Assembly (NCBI GenBank): GCA_037157565.1
Contig: JAZHRO010000013.1
Span: 39,498,501-39,562,500 of the forward strand
Direction of reading: 5' to 3'
From: Thalassia testudinum
Lineage: Eukaryota > Streptophyta > Magnoliopsida > Alismatales > Hydrocharitaceae
DNA: 64,000 bases
Shown: positions 45,601-53,881 of the stretch, one piece after another
Numbering within the stretch: the stretch's first letter is position 1
Layout: every line of letters starts with the position of its first letter
Made by a program: the position numbers and the translations under genes
Notes under the pieces: generated by a model
Databases searched by the model: none
The model's input: only the letters and a program-made list of their open reading frames with translations
Told to the model about the DNA's origin: nothing

Positions 45601-48304
45601 GAGGGAATTATGCTCTTGTCTCAGCAAGTTTCTTGCATCAATTGAGTTCCTGGACAGATTCTCTCAGATATGATATATGATACCTATCGGCAGGCAATTT
45701 TTGGATCATACACCATTGTTCTGGAGATCAGACAATGATTTGCGGTGAGGAGCATATTTCAAATTTCAAATCCTGGCTTTGTGAACCTAGCTCTTGAAAG
45801 CTTGTGCAGGAAAAGTAGAGACTGCACATGTCTTGCATGATAAGCTAGCCGCATCGAGAGGTTTCCTCAAGGGCTACAAGCAGCAGGCAAAAGAAGGCTT
45901 CGCAATGAGGAAAAATTGGCCTTTGGCCTTTAAAAAAAAAAAGGCAAAACAAAACAAAAACAAAAACCTTTTCAAAAGAAAAAAACAAAAACAAAAACAA
46001 AAAGCAAAAGGAATGAGTCGTTGGAGGCCATTGCCAGATTGGACAAAGTTCAGGAGGTGATATTGGAGGAAGATAGGAAAGTGGAAATTTCAACAAATCA
46101 AAATGTGTTATGTCTGACATTGCATCTGCTTTGTCAATGCCAAGGGGAGATCTGCCTCTGAATATTATTGGCCTTCCTCTTATTGCCAATGGGCTTCAGT
46201 TTAAGGACTTCTCTCTGACCTTAGATAGAAAGGAGGTTAGCAGAATGGAATGGGAGGATGCTCTCTAAAGGAAGGAGACTCATACTCCTTACGGCAGTTC
46301 TCTTTGCAATCCCGGTGTTCCATACGTCTACCTTTCAGTTGCCAATAGAGATGATGCCCCAAATAGAAGCAATTAGAAGCAATTTGCGAGAGATTTCTTT
46401 GGAAGGGGTCAAGCAACCTCAGAGAAGGCAGCTAGTTGGTGGCCTGGAAAGATATTCATAGGCCAAGCAAGGAAGGTGGCTTGGGTATTCAGAGAGTCAG
46501 GAATATGAATGAAGCATTACTTATAAAGCGTTGCGCTTCAATTGTGGGCGGCAATAAAAGAATTCTAGTGCAATAATGAAGAGCAAGTGGTTATACATGA
46601 GCTAAGTGCCTCAAGCAAAACCAGACAGGACATACTGAGTTTCAGGCCTTCAGTTGTTGCAGAAAACTGATAAAAGAACAACTCCAATCAACCACTTTAA
46701 GTGAATGAGTATGAGGAGGTGAAGAACTAGAAGGGGAATAACTTCAAAATTTGCAAGATTTTTCTACATGTATTTGAAAGTTTTACATTAAAAAAAGATG
46801 TGTGTTTGCCAGACATTTTGCAACAGTGCACCACAGAGGCGAAGCTTGAAGGGCCCAGTAGCAAGCAACTCAGAATTTCTTCTACTTAATGGTTCAAAGA
46901 TGGAGTACTGTTTTGTGGTAGGATCCATGTGAATCCATGTACTACATATGATTGAAGAATAGCTTAAAAATAGTTTTCAAAACAACCAAGGAAATAATGA
47001 AAACAATAACAATACAAGAAAAATTCCAGACAAAGAGGCCGTGTCGTGAATGAATGAGTACACACATATCCTTATGGCCATAACCATATCATGACATACG
47101 GCCAACATGAAACAAATGACTGACATTACAGGATAAAAAAATGGATAACGCTAATTTATTTATTTATTTATTGAGAGAAAGCATAACATTTAATTTTTGC
47201 AACTGTGTAATCGAAAACTTAAATATTATGAGCAACCACTATCATGCAATAGTCAATTTTGATAGGTAACAAGCAATTATTAATGTACCTAAAAAAATGC
47301 ACCATATCAAAAGCTCACCCAAAGCAAGATATGGTTACAAGGGGTTGGGAACTTTTTTTGGCTAATCAGGCTCAAACACTTTGGGTGGTCGATGTAGACA
47401 TATAGGAGCCAAAACCCAGGAAGTTATTACATATAATTCTTTCCATTAGGCATGAGTTTATACCCAAGTTGTTGCAAACTGCACAAAGCGAAGTGCTGTT
47501 CAAAGGCTAATCATAATGGTGGAAGCCACTTTTAGATCCTGTACAACCGGCCTCTAAAACCGCACATTGCTTAATAACCGAGAAATCTTTTGAACCTTAA
47601 GGAGGGCATTGAGATACCAAGCTGGAGACATTATACACACCTATATGGTAAACATACAAAAACAACGATATGTGGTTATAAGGGTCACTTTAGGGCTATC
47701 AGGTACAGCTTTTCTCGAGCAATCTTAGGTTTAGACTCGTTGGTGCCTCCTACTACCGTCGATCACTCTCAATCTCTTGCTCCATGGAGAACACATACAT
47801 CTACACACATTTAAAAATGGCATCTAAATCCATCCTGCTTATAAGTAGTAAAAGAAACGCACAAAAGAACAAAAAGATCGGAACTTTGCGGGATCCGAAT
47901 GCGAACCTGAAGTTCTCGTTCATGTGGACGGCCTTCCTGCGAGAACCCAAACCAAATCCCCACGAATCAACACAAAGGATCGATGAAACAAAAAGGGGAA
48001 GAAGAAGGATAAGAGCCCGAAACCTGAGGTCGGCGGACCCGAACTGCGCGGCGGAGCCGACCCCGAACTCGCCGCGGACGTCCGCCTCGAACCGGTTGAG
48101 GTCCGCCACCGCCGGCAAGGCCCCGCCGAGCGCCGATGCGGCGGCGGCGGCTGCCAGGGCGGCGGAGACGGCCTCCCGCCACCCCCGCGGCCCGGCGGCG
48201 ATGGGGCGGGGAGGAACCCTAACCCTCGATGGGGCTCTTCGGGGAAGGCGGAGGGCTCTCGTGGGGCGGAGAGGGAGGAGGGGGGAGGCGGTGGCGGACG
48301 CCAT
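27669..48304 (-). CDS. Thylakoid-lumen pentapeptide-repeat protein, five exons (TL17 / 17.4 kDa type)
   Basis: Join on the minus strand: 48304-48024, 42331-42225, 40702-40668, 30244-30116, 27860-27669. Lengths 281, 107, 35, 129 and 192 nt sum to 744 nt, or 247 residues plus TAA. Every junction has GT-AG ends and the phases agree (2, 1, 0, 0). Residues 1-67 look like a two-part chloroplast and lumen targeting peptide: Arg/Pro/Ser-rich, then an Ala-rich hydrophobic stretch (about 45-62) ending in AVA at 65-67. No twin Arg directly precedes that stretch. Residues 91-180 form 18 uninterrupted pentapeptide repeats of A(D/N)LXX type, expected to fold as a right-handed beta-helix. The C-terminal tail has four Cys (187, 207, 237, 244) and ends LCDMK. 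Length, repeats and tail fit the TL17.4 family; its biochemical role is not established. Family assignment is by recall of family features, not a search. All introns except intron 2 carry transposons. Confidence 0.9.
28807..28854 (-). mobile_element. Tiny poly(A)-tail-only insertion with TSD
   Basis: TGCATAGCTAAATG (28807-28820) and TGCATAGCCAAATG (28841-28854) flank a 20-bp insert of T12 plus ATTGCAAC. On the minus strand this reads as GTTGCAATAAA plus an A-run, the last bases of a poly(A)-tailed retrocopy. Extreme 5' truncation by LINE machinery is the simplest reading. In intron 4. Confidence 0.6.
28927..29090 (-). mobile_element. 5'-truncated retroposon (SINE or LINE 3' end) with 15-bp TSD
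   Basis: TATGCGAGCAGATGG occurs at 28927-28941 and 29076-29090 around a 134-bp body. The body starts with about 15 T on the plus strand, that is a poly(A) tail on the minus strand. Perfect target duplication means a fairly recent insertion into intron 4. The body is too short to tell a SINE from a truncated L1. Confidence 0.75.
30116..30244 (-). CDS. Exon 4 of the lumenal pentapeptide-repeat gene
   Basis: 43 whole codons between a TTGAGCAG acceptor and a CAG|GTACTT donor. It continues the pentapeptide helix (for example ANLTN, SDLGG, ADFSD) and ends LTQKQ, where the repeat stops. A 69-bp tandem duplication lies only about 20 bp upstream of this acceptor in intron 3. Confidence 0.92.
30264..30400. 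repeat. Tandem duplication, two units of about 69 bp, beside exon 4
   Basis: Units begin GGGGGTAGTTTAGTAG (30264) and GGTGGTAGTTTAGTAG (about 30332) and both run to ACATACATGTGG. It lies just upstream of the exon 4 acceptor on the minus strand and may include branch-point sequence. Confidence 0.8.
30601..30645. repeat. (CA)n(TA)n compound microsatellite
   Basis: About 17 CA then 6 TA dinucleotides, at the end of the copia 3' LTR. Confidence 0.95.
30952..33342 (-). mobile_element. Family A LTR-like element, copy A3, nested in the copia 3' LTR
   Basis: Minus-strand ends TGTCACGACC...GACCGGTCA, 2391 bp. The host LTR sequence resumes on both sides: AATTGA at the left, GACTGA at the right, with ATTGA in the intact 5' LTR. 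Carries the family A core (32280-33100, matching 7850-8550 and 57590-58400 in reverse), a GACGTCTG cluster (31010-31628) and TATAATGG near 31190. No coding domain. Exact duplication length is unclear because of later mutations. Confidence 0.7.
34211..34354. repeat. Tandem duplication, period 72 bp
   Basis: Units at 34211 and 34283 start ATAAAGTGAAACTA and are nearly identical, so the duplication is recent. Inside the 3' internal part of the copia element. Confidence 0.9.
34920..35380 (-). pseudogene. Copia RNase H fragment
   Basis: Minus-strand translation shows the copia RNase H signatures GYVFTL, AVSW, EAELYAL and EWLK with stops between them, plus the upstream connector (YTRPNI, SRYAS, LRYLKETV) near 35230-35370. 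Non-functional part of the polyprotein. Confidence 0.75.
35381..36642 (-). pseudogene. Copia reverse transcriptase, interrupted by a MITE
   Basis: The N-terminal part (36093-36642) reads WELIDLP, GCKWVFK, HQMDVKIAFLHG, MDQPEGF and SLYGLK. The C-terminal part (35381-35783) carries YVDILLLGSN, SKFEMKDMG and LGLKL. The usual YVDD catalytic box is YVDI: one Asp is missing. A ~302-bp element with a 10-bp target duplication separates the two parts just after SLYGLK. Frameshifts and stops confirm decay. Confidence 0.88.
35794..36095. mobile_element. MULE-like MITE inserted in the reverse transcriptase
   Basis: 302 bp flanked by TTTCAAACCA at 35784-35793 and 36096-36105. The termini are degenerate inverted repeats (GATTTAAATGCCGACGG versus GGTTCAAAATGTCGATTT), and the inside is rich in GCCGTCGGCATGC-type palindromes. 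Duplication length of 9-10 bp points to the Mutator superfamily. No coding capacity. Confidence 0.65.
37080..37620 (-). pseudogene. Copia integrase fragment
   Basis: Minus-strand frames show the integrase core: DLMYTDICEF, FITFIHDSNRYCYVYLLKSK, EAETKIEKI, GVTGSYSPQSNGIVELKN, then CGGKL-type downstream sequence. Several stops and frameshifts. The DDE Glu is still seen in IVELKN. Confidence 0.8.
37990..38235 (-). pseudogene. Copia zinc knuckle and protease fragment
   Basis: YWHCEQVGHWKNDC near 38190-38235 is a CCHC knuckle whose first Cys is Tyr. MDTGVNVHIC near 38025-38065 is the protease active-site region (DTG). Stops lie in between and after. Confidence 0.75.
38474..38890 (-). pseudogene. 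Copia gag fragment
   Basis: An open stretch at 38474-38731 (ELLEELDKKYNIEDLG, KFLKFQMADGKSV, LLLLNGLAEAEIKFPE) matches the gag region of Tork-like copia elements as known from the family. Upstream parts are in other frames. Confidence 0.7.
39113..40081 (-). repeat. 5' LTR of the copia element
   Basis: About 969 bp. Aligns over its length with 30592-30951 plus 33343-34090. Begins TGTTGGATT at 40081 on the minus strand. The low-coordinate end is approximate because the primer-binding site is decayed. Confidence 0.75.
40668..40702 (-). CDS. Exon 3 (35-nt micro-exon) of the lumenal pentapeptide-repeat gene
   Basis: A 35-nt micro-exon between a TGTTACAG acceptor and an ATG|GTAATT donor. With the base carried from exon 2 it makes exactly 12 codons (GADLSDTLMDRM) and keeps the five-residue periodicity from exon 2 to exon 4. 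Its small size means gene finders may miss it, so it was identified from repeat phase and splice sites. Confidence 0.88.
40703..42224 (-). other. Intron 2 of the lumenal protein gene, no element recognised
   Basis: 1522 bp of AT-rich intron between exons 2 and 3, with no clear repeat or open frame. Confidence 0.7.
42225..42331 (-). CDS. Exon 2 of the lumenal pentapeptide-repeat gene
   Basis: The acceptor follows a pyrimidine-rich run ending TTTAG. The first base G completes the split Arg codon (AG|G), giving the continuous series ADLRR-ANFTS-ADMRE. The donor is ACAG|GTATGA in phase 1. It encodes pentapeptides through ANFT and the first base of the next Gly codon. Confidence 0.9.
42777..43081 (-). 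repeat. 3' LTR of the intron 1 non-autonomous element
   Basis: 305 bp, pairs with 44531-44833. First base changed from T to A at the low end. Confidence 0.8.
43270..43590. repeat. Tandem array, units about 55 bp
   Basis: At least three good units containing GGAGACCTC and CTTGAAGT or CTCGAAGT, with further decayed units to 43590, inside the non-autonomous element. Confidence 0.65.
44531..44833 (-). repeat. 5' LTR of the intron 1 non-autonomous element
   Basis: 303 bp, pairs with 42777-43081. Contains TTTTATAGG on the plus strand near 44708. Confidence 0.8.
45080..46600 (+). pseudogene. L1-type LINE relic, antisense in intron 1
   Basis: In different plus-strand frames: LISGDFNVML (45430-45465) is the APE endonuclease GDFN box, followed by CHFNWRSD and LDRF. 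LSKGRRLILLTAVLFAIPVF and FQLP (46258-46350) match the end of a LINE reverse transcriptase. GGLGIQRVRNMNEALLIK (46468-46530) matches the zf-RVT region. Most of the reverse transcriptase is missing. AAAAC-rich insertion at 45930-46010. Inactive. Confidence 0.75.
46601..48023. other. Rest of intron 1, no element recognised
   Basis: AT-rich intron sequence with no clear coding or repeat signal other than short ATTT-type runs near 47156. Confidence 0.6.
48024..48304 (-). CDS. Exon 1 of the lumenal pentapeptide-repeat gene
   Basis: Begins at the ATG whose first base is 48304 and ends at a CTCAG|GTTTCG donor in phase 2 (93 codons plus AG). It encodes the targeting peptide, the mature N-terminus (from about Asp68) and the start of the first pentapeptide. 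It is very GC-rich and CpG-rich compared with its introns, as is usual for 5' exons of many monocot genes. This ATG was chosen because it is the first in frame and precedes a complete transit-peptide-like stretch; a short GA-rich leader lies just upstream. Confidence 0.88.
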
Positions 48305-48480
48305 TCCTTCTCTCTCTGTGTGTGGTATTGGAAGCGGACAGCGCGCGCGTTTTGGTTAGTTATATTGGTCGTTACCCCGTCTCGATTTTCAGGATAAGAT
48401 GCGTTTATGCAAGGTTATTATCGTCATTATCTGTTCCCTGGTTTGAGATCTGGTTGAATAAAAATTACAAGTTGGCGGAA
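48305..48480 (-). promoter_or_regulatory. Proximal promoter and short 5' leader of the lumenal protein gene
   Basis: Reading on the minus strand toward the ATG there are several GATAA/GATAAT motifs (I-box-like, often seen near light-regulated photosynthesis genes), then CCAATATAA at 48361-48369, then a CA/GA-rich leader ending at the start codon. The CCAAT and TATA-like elements lie about 55-65 nt before the ATG, implying a very short leader. Motif matches only; no transcript evidence. Confidence 0.4.
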
Positions 48481-49561
48481 TATAAGAATTAAAGAATTTT
48501 AGTATTTGGTTAGGTTTATTGTTTATCAAAGGAGTTAAAAGGAGTTTTATTTTGTTGGGGGGAATACATAAATCTAGAATTAAGGACTTGCTTGGGACAC
48601 CTATAGATTGGGATGTGAACATGACAAGTTTAAGTTAGATTTTGATAATATCAAACATATTTTATTTGAAAATTCATTCCCTATACTTACTCTTTTTACT
48701 TAGTAAAGAAAACTTATCCAATGTCCACTGCATTTTTTCAACGGTATCCGTTAATATGTCTCTTTTACTTATTTATATATAGTTAAGAGATATTAGATAA
48801 AATTTATATAAAAACTATCGGTACGTATCAACAAATAATTCAAGATATACGGGCATACTTTTATATTATGAAAGGGTATTACTTATTAAATTATATAAGA
48901 AATATTTTAAGAAGTTGATGTGACTTATTTTTTAAAGAAAAATACATTGTTGCACAAAATCTAATAAAATATAAATATTATACCTAATCAAATATACGGA
49001 TTTACAAATACTTTTTCTCATACTTGAACTGAAATCGGTGATGGTTTAACAAATCCAAACACATCCATTTATTAAATGAGATAGGTAAATTACACACCTC
49101 AATCGGATTAGGTTAGGTTCGATCTCCACTAGGAAATACCACTTTGACATTCCTACTTAGGGATTTCGGAATTGGACATCCCAAATAGATGATAAAAGTT
49201 TAATTCCACCAAACAAATAATACCTTAGGATTTGTTTGGAAGAGGAGAATTCCCTAAGACATCCCTTGTTTGGGTGGGAATAACCCACAGTATAGAAGAT
49301 CCTATGTTTGACGCCTTTCTCCTTGGATAATAGAGTTTCATGGGAGAATATGATCATTTTATCCCAAGTTTTGTTCATGTCAATGTATCCCTTATTCTGA
49401 ATAGCCTATCCAGAATAAAGCTTATCATCTCTTCTAAACATCAAATAAAGGAGTACCAAGTTTTATGCTTTCGTGCAAAAGATATTCCCTCTAATTTATC
49501 CCCTCTTCTAAACATATGCCTTAAAGATTTTTAAGGAGGGTTGGGTTTTTCTTAGGATCCA

Positions 49562-49949
49562 TTTGACTCGAAGATAATCGAGGGATATCGCAAAAATAGA
49601 GAGATACCTAAAGAATATATCCTCCTATCCAAGGGATATAATTTATTTTAATTCATTAAATTAACATCAATATTAATTAAAATATATTTATCATTAAATT
49701 ATCTCATCTCACGACATCAACATTCATACAAATTAAAATATATTCACTCTAATATAATAAATATTTAATATAGATTTATTACATCACATTCACTCAACCT
49801 ACACTTATATTACAATGCTAAAATATTAACTACTACTATAACATCAATACATCAATTATTTTATTTCACTACTTATCTCACTCCTCCAAATCAAACGATC
49901 TCAACTTATCCCTCGTTATATCGTAGAATACGGTTATCTCCGATCCAAA
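49562..49949. mobile_element. Possible MITE with degenerate inverted ends
   Basis: The left end TTTGACTCGAAGATAATCG matches the reverse complement of the right end (TTTGGATCGGAGATAACCG) at about 15 of 19 bases. Interior is AT-rich. Target duplication not resolved. Confidence 0.35.
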
Positions 49950-51317
49950 GAGATCAACCAGCAGCAACACAGATCCCATTCCATTTGCCTCACGGTGAGA
50001 CACCCCTCTGATTCCTGATTACAAATTAGGAATAAATTGTGCAGAAACCCTACGTGCCTTTTAAACTTCTTTTCCTCCTATCCCATCTGATCGAAAATTT
50101 CATGGATTAGATTGCATCGGATTGTGCCTTCAATTAGATTGGATCAGTTTGGATAAGTCCAATCGAATAACGATGGATTGCATCATTTAGAAAGAAGATT
50201 GGGATGCTCGCATTGCTTTTAGACTTAGATGGATTGGGCCTTTACTGGACTTCTGGAGGAGAATCACTAATATTTTTCCTGCACGCAGAATGATCTGGGC
50301 TTGGAATATCAATTGGACTCTTACTGGATTTCTCGAAGAAGTTTGTTTTCAATTAGTGCGTCAGAAATAACGTGTTTACGGTGATAAAAATTCCTGGCTT
50401 CAATTCCTTTCCGTCAACAAGGTCTGACCAAATATATGTAAAGGTAGGAAGTTTCGGAAGGGAGAAGAGTAGGGAACATATCTTGCTAAAACAAAATATA
50501 ATACGATAGCAGAATCACGTTGCGTGTCCTCCTCATACCGGACACTTTCTCCGCTTTGGGGGAGATTAATCAATGAAATACATCGCTGCATTCAACAAAT
50601 ATCCTTAAAGAGCAATGCAGTCACTGGGATCTATAATCAATGAAATATTTTAATTAAAAACTAAATTATATATATACGAAATAAAAAAATTATCGATGTA
50701 TTTTAATTTAAAATTAAATTATACCAACTTAAATGTGAAGTCAAGTTGTATCATTTTGATTTGAAATAATAAAATAATAGGTGTATTTTTATTTTAAAAT
50801 TAAAATCATCGATAATTTTTTAATTATAAATTACGATAACTATTTAAATGACGATGAATCTCACTTAGGTGAATTCAATAAATTCATATATTAAATATCA
50901 ATATAAAAGATGTAGATCATGCGTGTTACTTGCATGCGCTACAAAAACAAGTTATTTTTTAAATTTTCGTACGTTTCTTTCACTGCATGAACGTAGATGA
51001 CCCCATCCATGAATCAAAGAAAAAAAAAGAAACTCTCACGGTTTTGGACCTTAGAGTTTTCTTTGGCAAGACGCAACGGTTGCCATTCATTACGTTTGCA
51101 ATTACACGTGAACAATTAGTCGAGAGTTGATTATATTCTAAGCTACAGATGCTTTCCTGATTTAAAAATGCCTTATCCCGAAATTATTGTCATCAGAAGA
51201 ATGCATCCACCCAATTTCGTACTTCAGCACGCACGTAATCGTTTACTTCGAAAGTCGCTAGCTTTAGGTTACAGCTATTTCACAATCCAACGAAGGCGTG
51301 CAAGGATCAAATATTCA

Positions 51318-51319
<2 letters not shown>

Positions 51320-51350
<31 letters not shown>
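51320..51350. repeat. Poly(T) run
   Basis: 31 consecutive T. Could be the tail of an antisense retroposon, but no target duplication was found. Confidence 0.9.
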
Positions 51351-51353
<3 letters not shown>

Positions 51354-52379
51354 ATGCTTTCCTTTTCTTTGGTAGGAGAAACACGTGGGGGCGGGGTAGG
51401 GATTAGATGTGACACTCTACAAGTCAAAGTTCAAGTTGGGCCATTGCTAAGGTAAGACACATTCTCTTTACCATCATAATAATATCTCCCTGGAGTAGAC
51501 CAGAGAAAAAAAAAAATTACCCAAGTTAATTTGAGCAAGTGAGAAGAGGTTTTTTAACGGAGCGAGTTTGACTTGCCTTCAAGTGAAGCTTTGAATGGAC
51601 TCACGAGAAGAGAAAAGTTTGTCTTCATCCCGACTAAAAACTAGGAGGCTTTGTATAATTCCATGAACCTCCCTTACGAAGTTCTAATTTTGAATGGCTT
51701 CACGAAGAATTAATGGTTTCCTTTCCTCTTTGGTTGATGAGAGATTCAGTGATTACCGTGGCGAATCAATTTCACAAAGGAAAACAAAAGAGAAAAGGCA
51801 CGGAGAGGCATACGCTAGAGCATACAACCTTGAATCATATGAACGATATCTAAAGCATGCAATCCTACGTAAGGTTGCATGTATCTTTTATCACTGCCAT
51901 TTCACAAGAAGTCTAAGTTGTCCATGTCTTTTAGAATCACACGCGACTTGTGACTACATTAATTGCATCAACTGCTTGCAGTGGTGATGTGATCTCTCTG
52001 TATATTTTCCTAATGCAAAGTTTTACCATGCAAGATACTCTTGGGAATAATTTCTTGTTCAAAATATCTTTTAATTTTAAAATATATATATGTTATTTTT
52101 GTAGTGGCGATTGGAATGATATAACTGAGTGGGGGGAGGGGGGTGGGGTGGTGGTGTGCTTACTTTGTCCTCAAGCAGTGGGCATTATATATTGTTTAAT
52201 TAAATTCCACTTGGGGGTCAGTCTAAAGCTTTTTGGACGAATAATAATATCACGATCATGATATGTACTCCTGTCTGGCAATCTTATAAAGGGCATCACC
52301 ATCTACGTCTATCAAGCGTTATTGGACGACATATGCTTAAATTGGATGCGCCAGCATTGTCTGATGGGTATAAAAGATC

Positions 52380-52384
<5 letters not shown>

Positions 52385-52415
<31 letters not shown>
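52385..52415. repeat. (CA)n microsatellite
   Basis: About 15 CA repeats, followed at 52427-52434 by the palindrome TGACGTCA. Confidence 0.9.
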
Positions 52416-52416
<1 letters not shown>

Positions 52417-53044
52417 CGTGCACCAATGACGTCAACGTCAGCCACGCGTATGGCCATTTATCTCTCGTTGGGTAAACTTTATCTTAAGGCAAAAATCTCA
52501 AGGTAAATTTATTCAATAGGAAGATGTGGGTGGGATAAATTTATTCCTTTTTCTGAGATAACATCTTCACTTATCTTTCTAAATGCCCTACTTATTTAAT
52601 GATTGGATCTATATCTCCCCTAAATAATAAAATTAACTTATCCTTCAATTTCACCACTTATAAAACTTATCTCTTAAAATTTATCAAAAAATACAAACAT
52701 TACTAAAAGTGATTCCTATAGTGAAGGATACATGGATGTTTCTAAACAGATGTCTACTTTGATATTCTTTGGATCAGATAGGAGCGTACCCATTTAAAGT
52801 GGACTTTTGAGTCAATTTATGCCTCATCTATTTACATGGTGGATATCCCATTAAATTTTGACCTTTGTTTGATAGCTTGTCTAATGTTAGCCTAACTCGA
52901 GGTTGAAGGAGGGTCAAGCTAACATCTCTTTCCTTGACCTCACTTATTATTTATGATAGGGCATGTTCTCTCCTAGTTTTCATGTTAACCTCTTCTAACT
53001 CCTCTTTCTCTATAAATATCATTTAACAAATCACACCTCTCGTT

Positions 53045-53881
53045 TAGGGTAGTGTCAAACGGGTTGGATCGAGTCAAACAAGATCTTATTAACTTAGACT
53101 TGTTTATAAATGAGTTGGATCCAAGTGAACCCATTTACTTAATGGGTCCACAACATTGGATTTGTGATCCCACTTGATAAAACTTCATGGGACCAACCTG
53201 ATCCATACACTTAAATAGGTCTAGTGGATCTGATTTGGTAAATGGCTATGTTAAGCTTTAATTTAAAACTCTCACGCTACTTTTTTGCTTCTCCATTTTT
53301 TGAAAAAGAAATATTGCAGGGAATTTTACTAAAAGGTATACTTCTCATTGGACTTCTTCCAAAACTCCCAATGAATGTCCATAGTTGGAGTGCTTGATTT
53401 AGAACAATGAATATTGATTCATATTTCAATTCATGCTAATACTTGAATATGGATTCAGTTCACACATGGAAAAATATGGATTCAATTTGTTGTAGAAGTT
53501 CTAAATTTACAAAACACACTCTAAAAAACCTTAGCATGGAAATTACTCGACCTACTATACTTTTATTAAATTTGTTCATAAATTTCCATGGGATGTACCA
53601 AATGCTTGACAAAGTTGCAAACTTGCAATGTTTGGCCGATGGGATGAGTGGTTGGCATTGACACGTTATTGTAGGGGCCTTTTTTTATTTAAAAATAATT
53701 AAATAGGTCCAACAGGCCCATTAGGTCCACATGACCTCATCCAGACCCAACTCAATTTTGAACCAGGTTAGACCTGACCCAACCTATCTATTTTTAAACG
53801 AGTTTGAGTCAAGATCCAAGTCTACTAATTGTGTCGAGTCCTATTTGATTAAATGGGTCTAGGTTATGTTTGACAACCCTA
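53045..53881. mobile_element. hAT-like non-autonomous DNA transposon, 837 bp
   Basis: Ends TAGGGTAGTGTCAAACGG and, inverted, TAGGGTTGTCAAACATAACC. Flanks CTCTCGTT (53037-53044) and GTCTTGTT (53882-53889) match at 6 of 8 bases, as an aged hAT duplication. The interior has no transposase. Confidence 0.65.

Larger units (their letters stand above)
48481..53044. other. AT-rich intergenic DNA with small transposon relics and microsatellites
   Basis: No gene recognised. A possible MITE lies at 49562-49949, a 31-T run at 51320-51350 and a (CA)n tract at 52385-52415. Open frames (for example 51694-51987) show no domain. Confidence 0.5.

Noticed and set aside
47784..48359. 191-codon plus-strand frame opposite exon 1
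   Set aside because: Shadow of GC-rich exon 1 on the other strand; the minus-strand reading has targeting peptide, splice donor and repeat continuity.
51320..51350. Poly(T) run as the tail of an antisense retroposon
   Set aside because: No target duplication could be found on either side.
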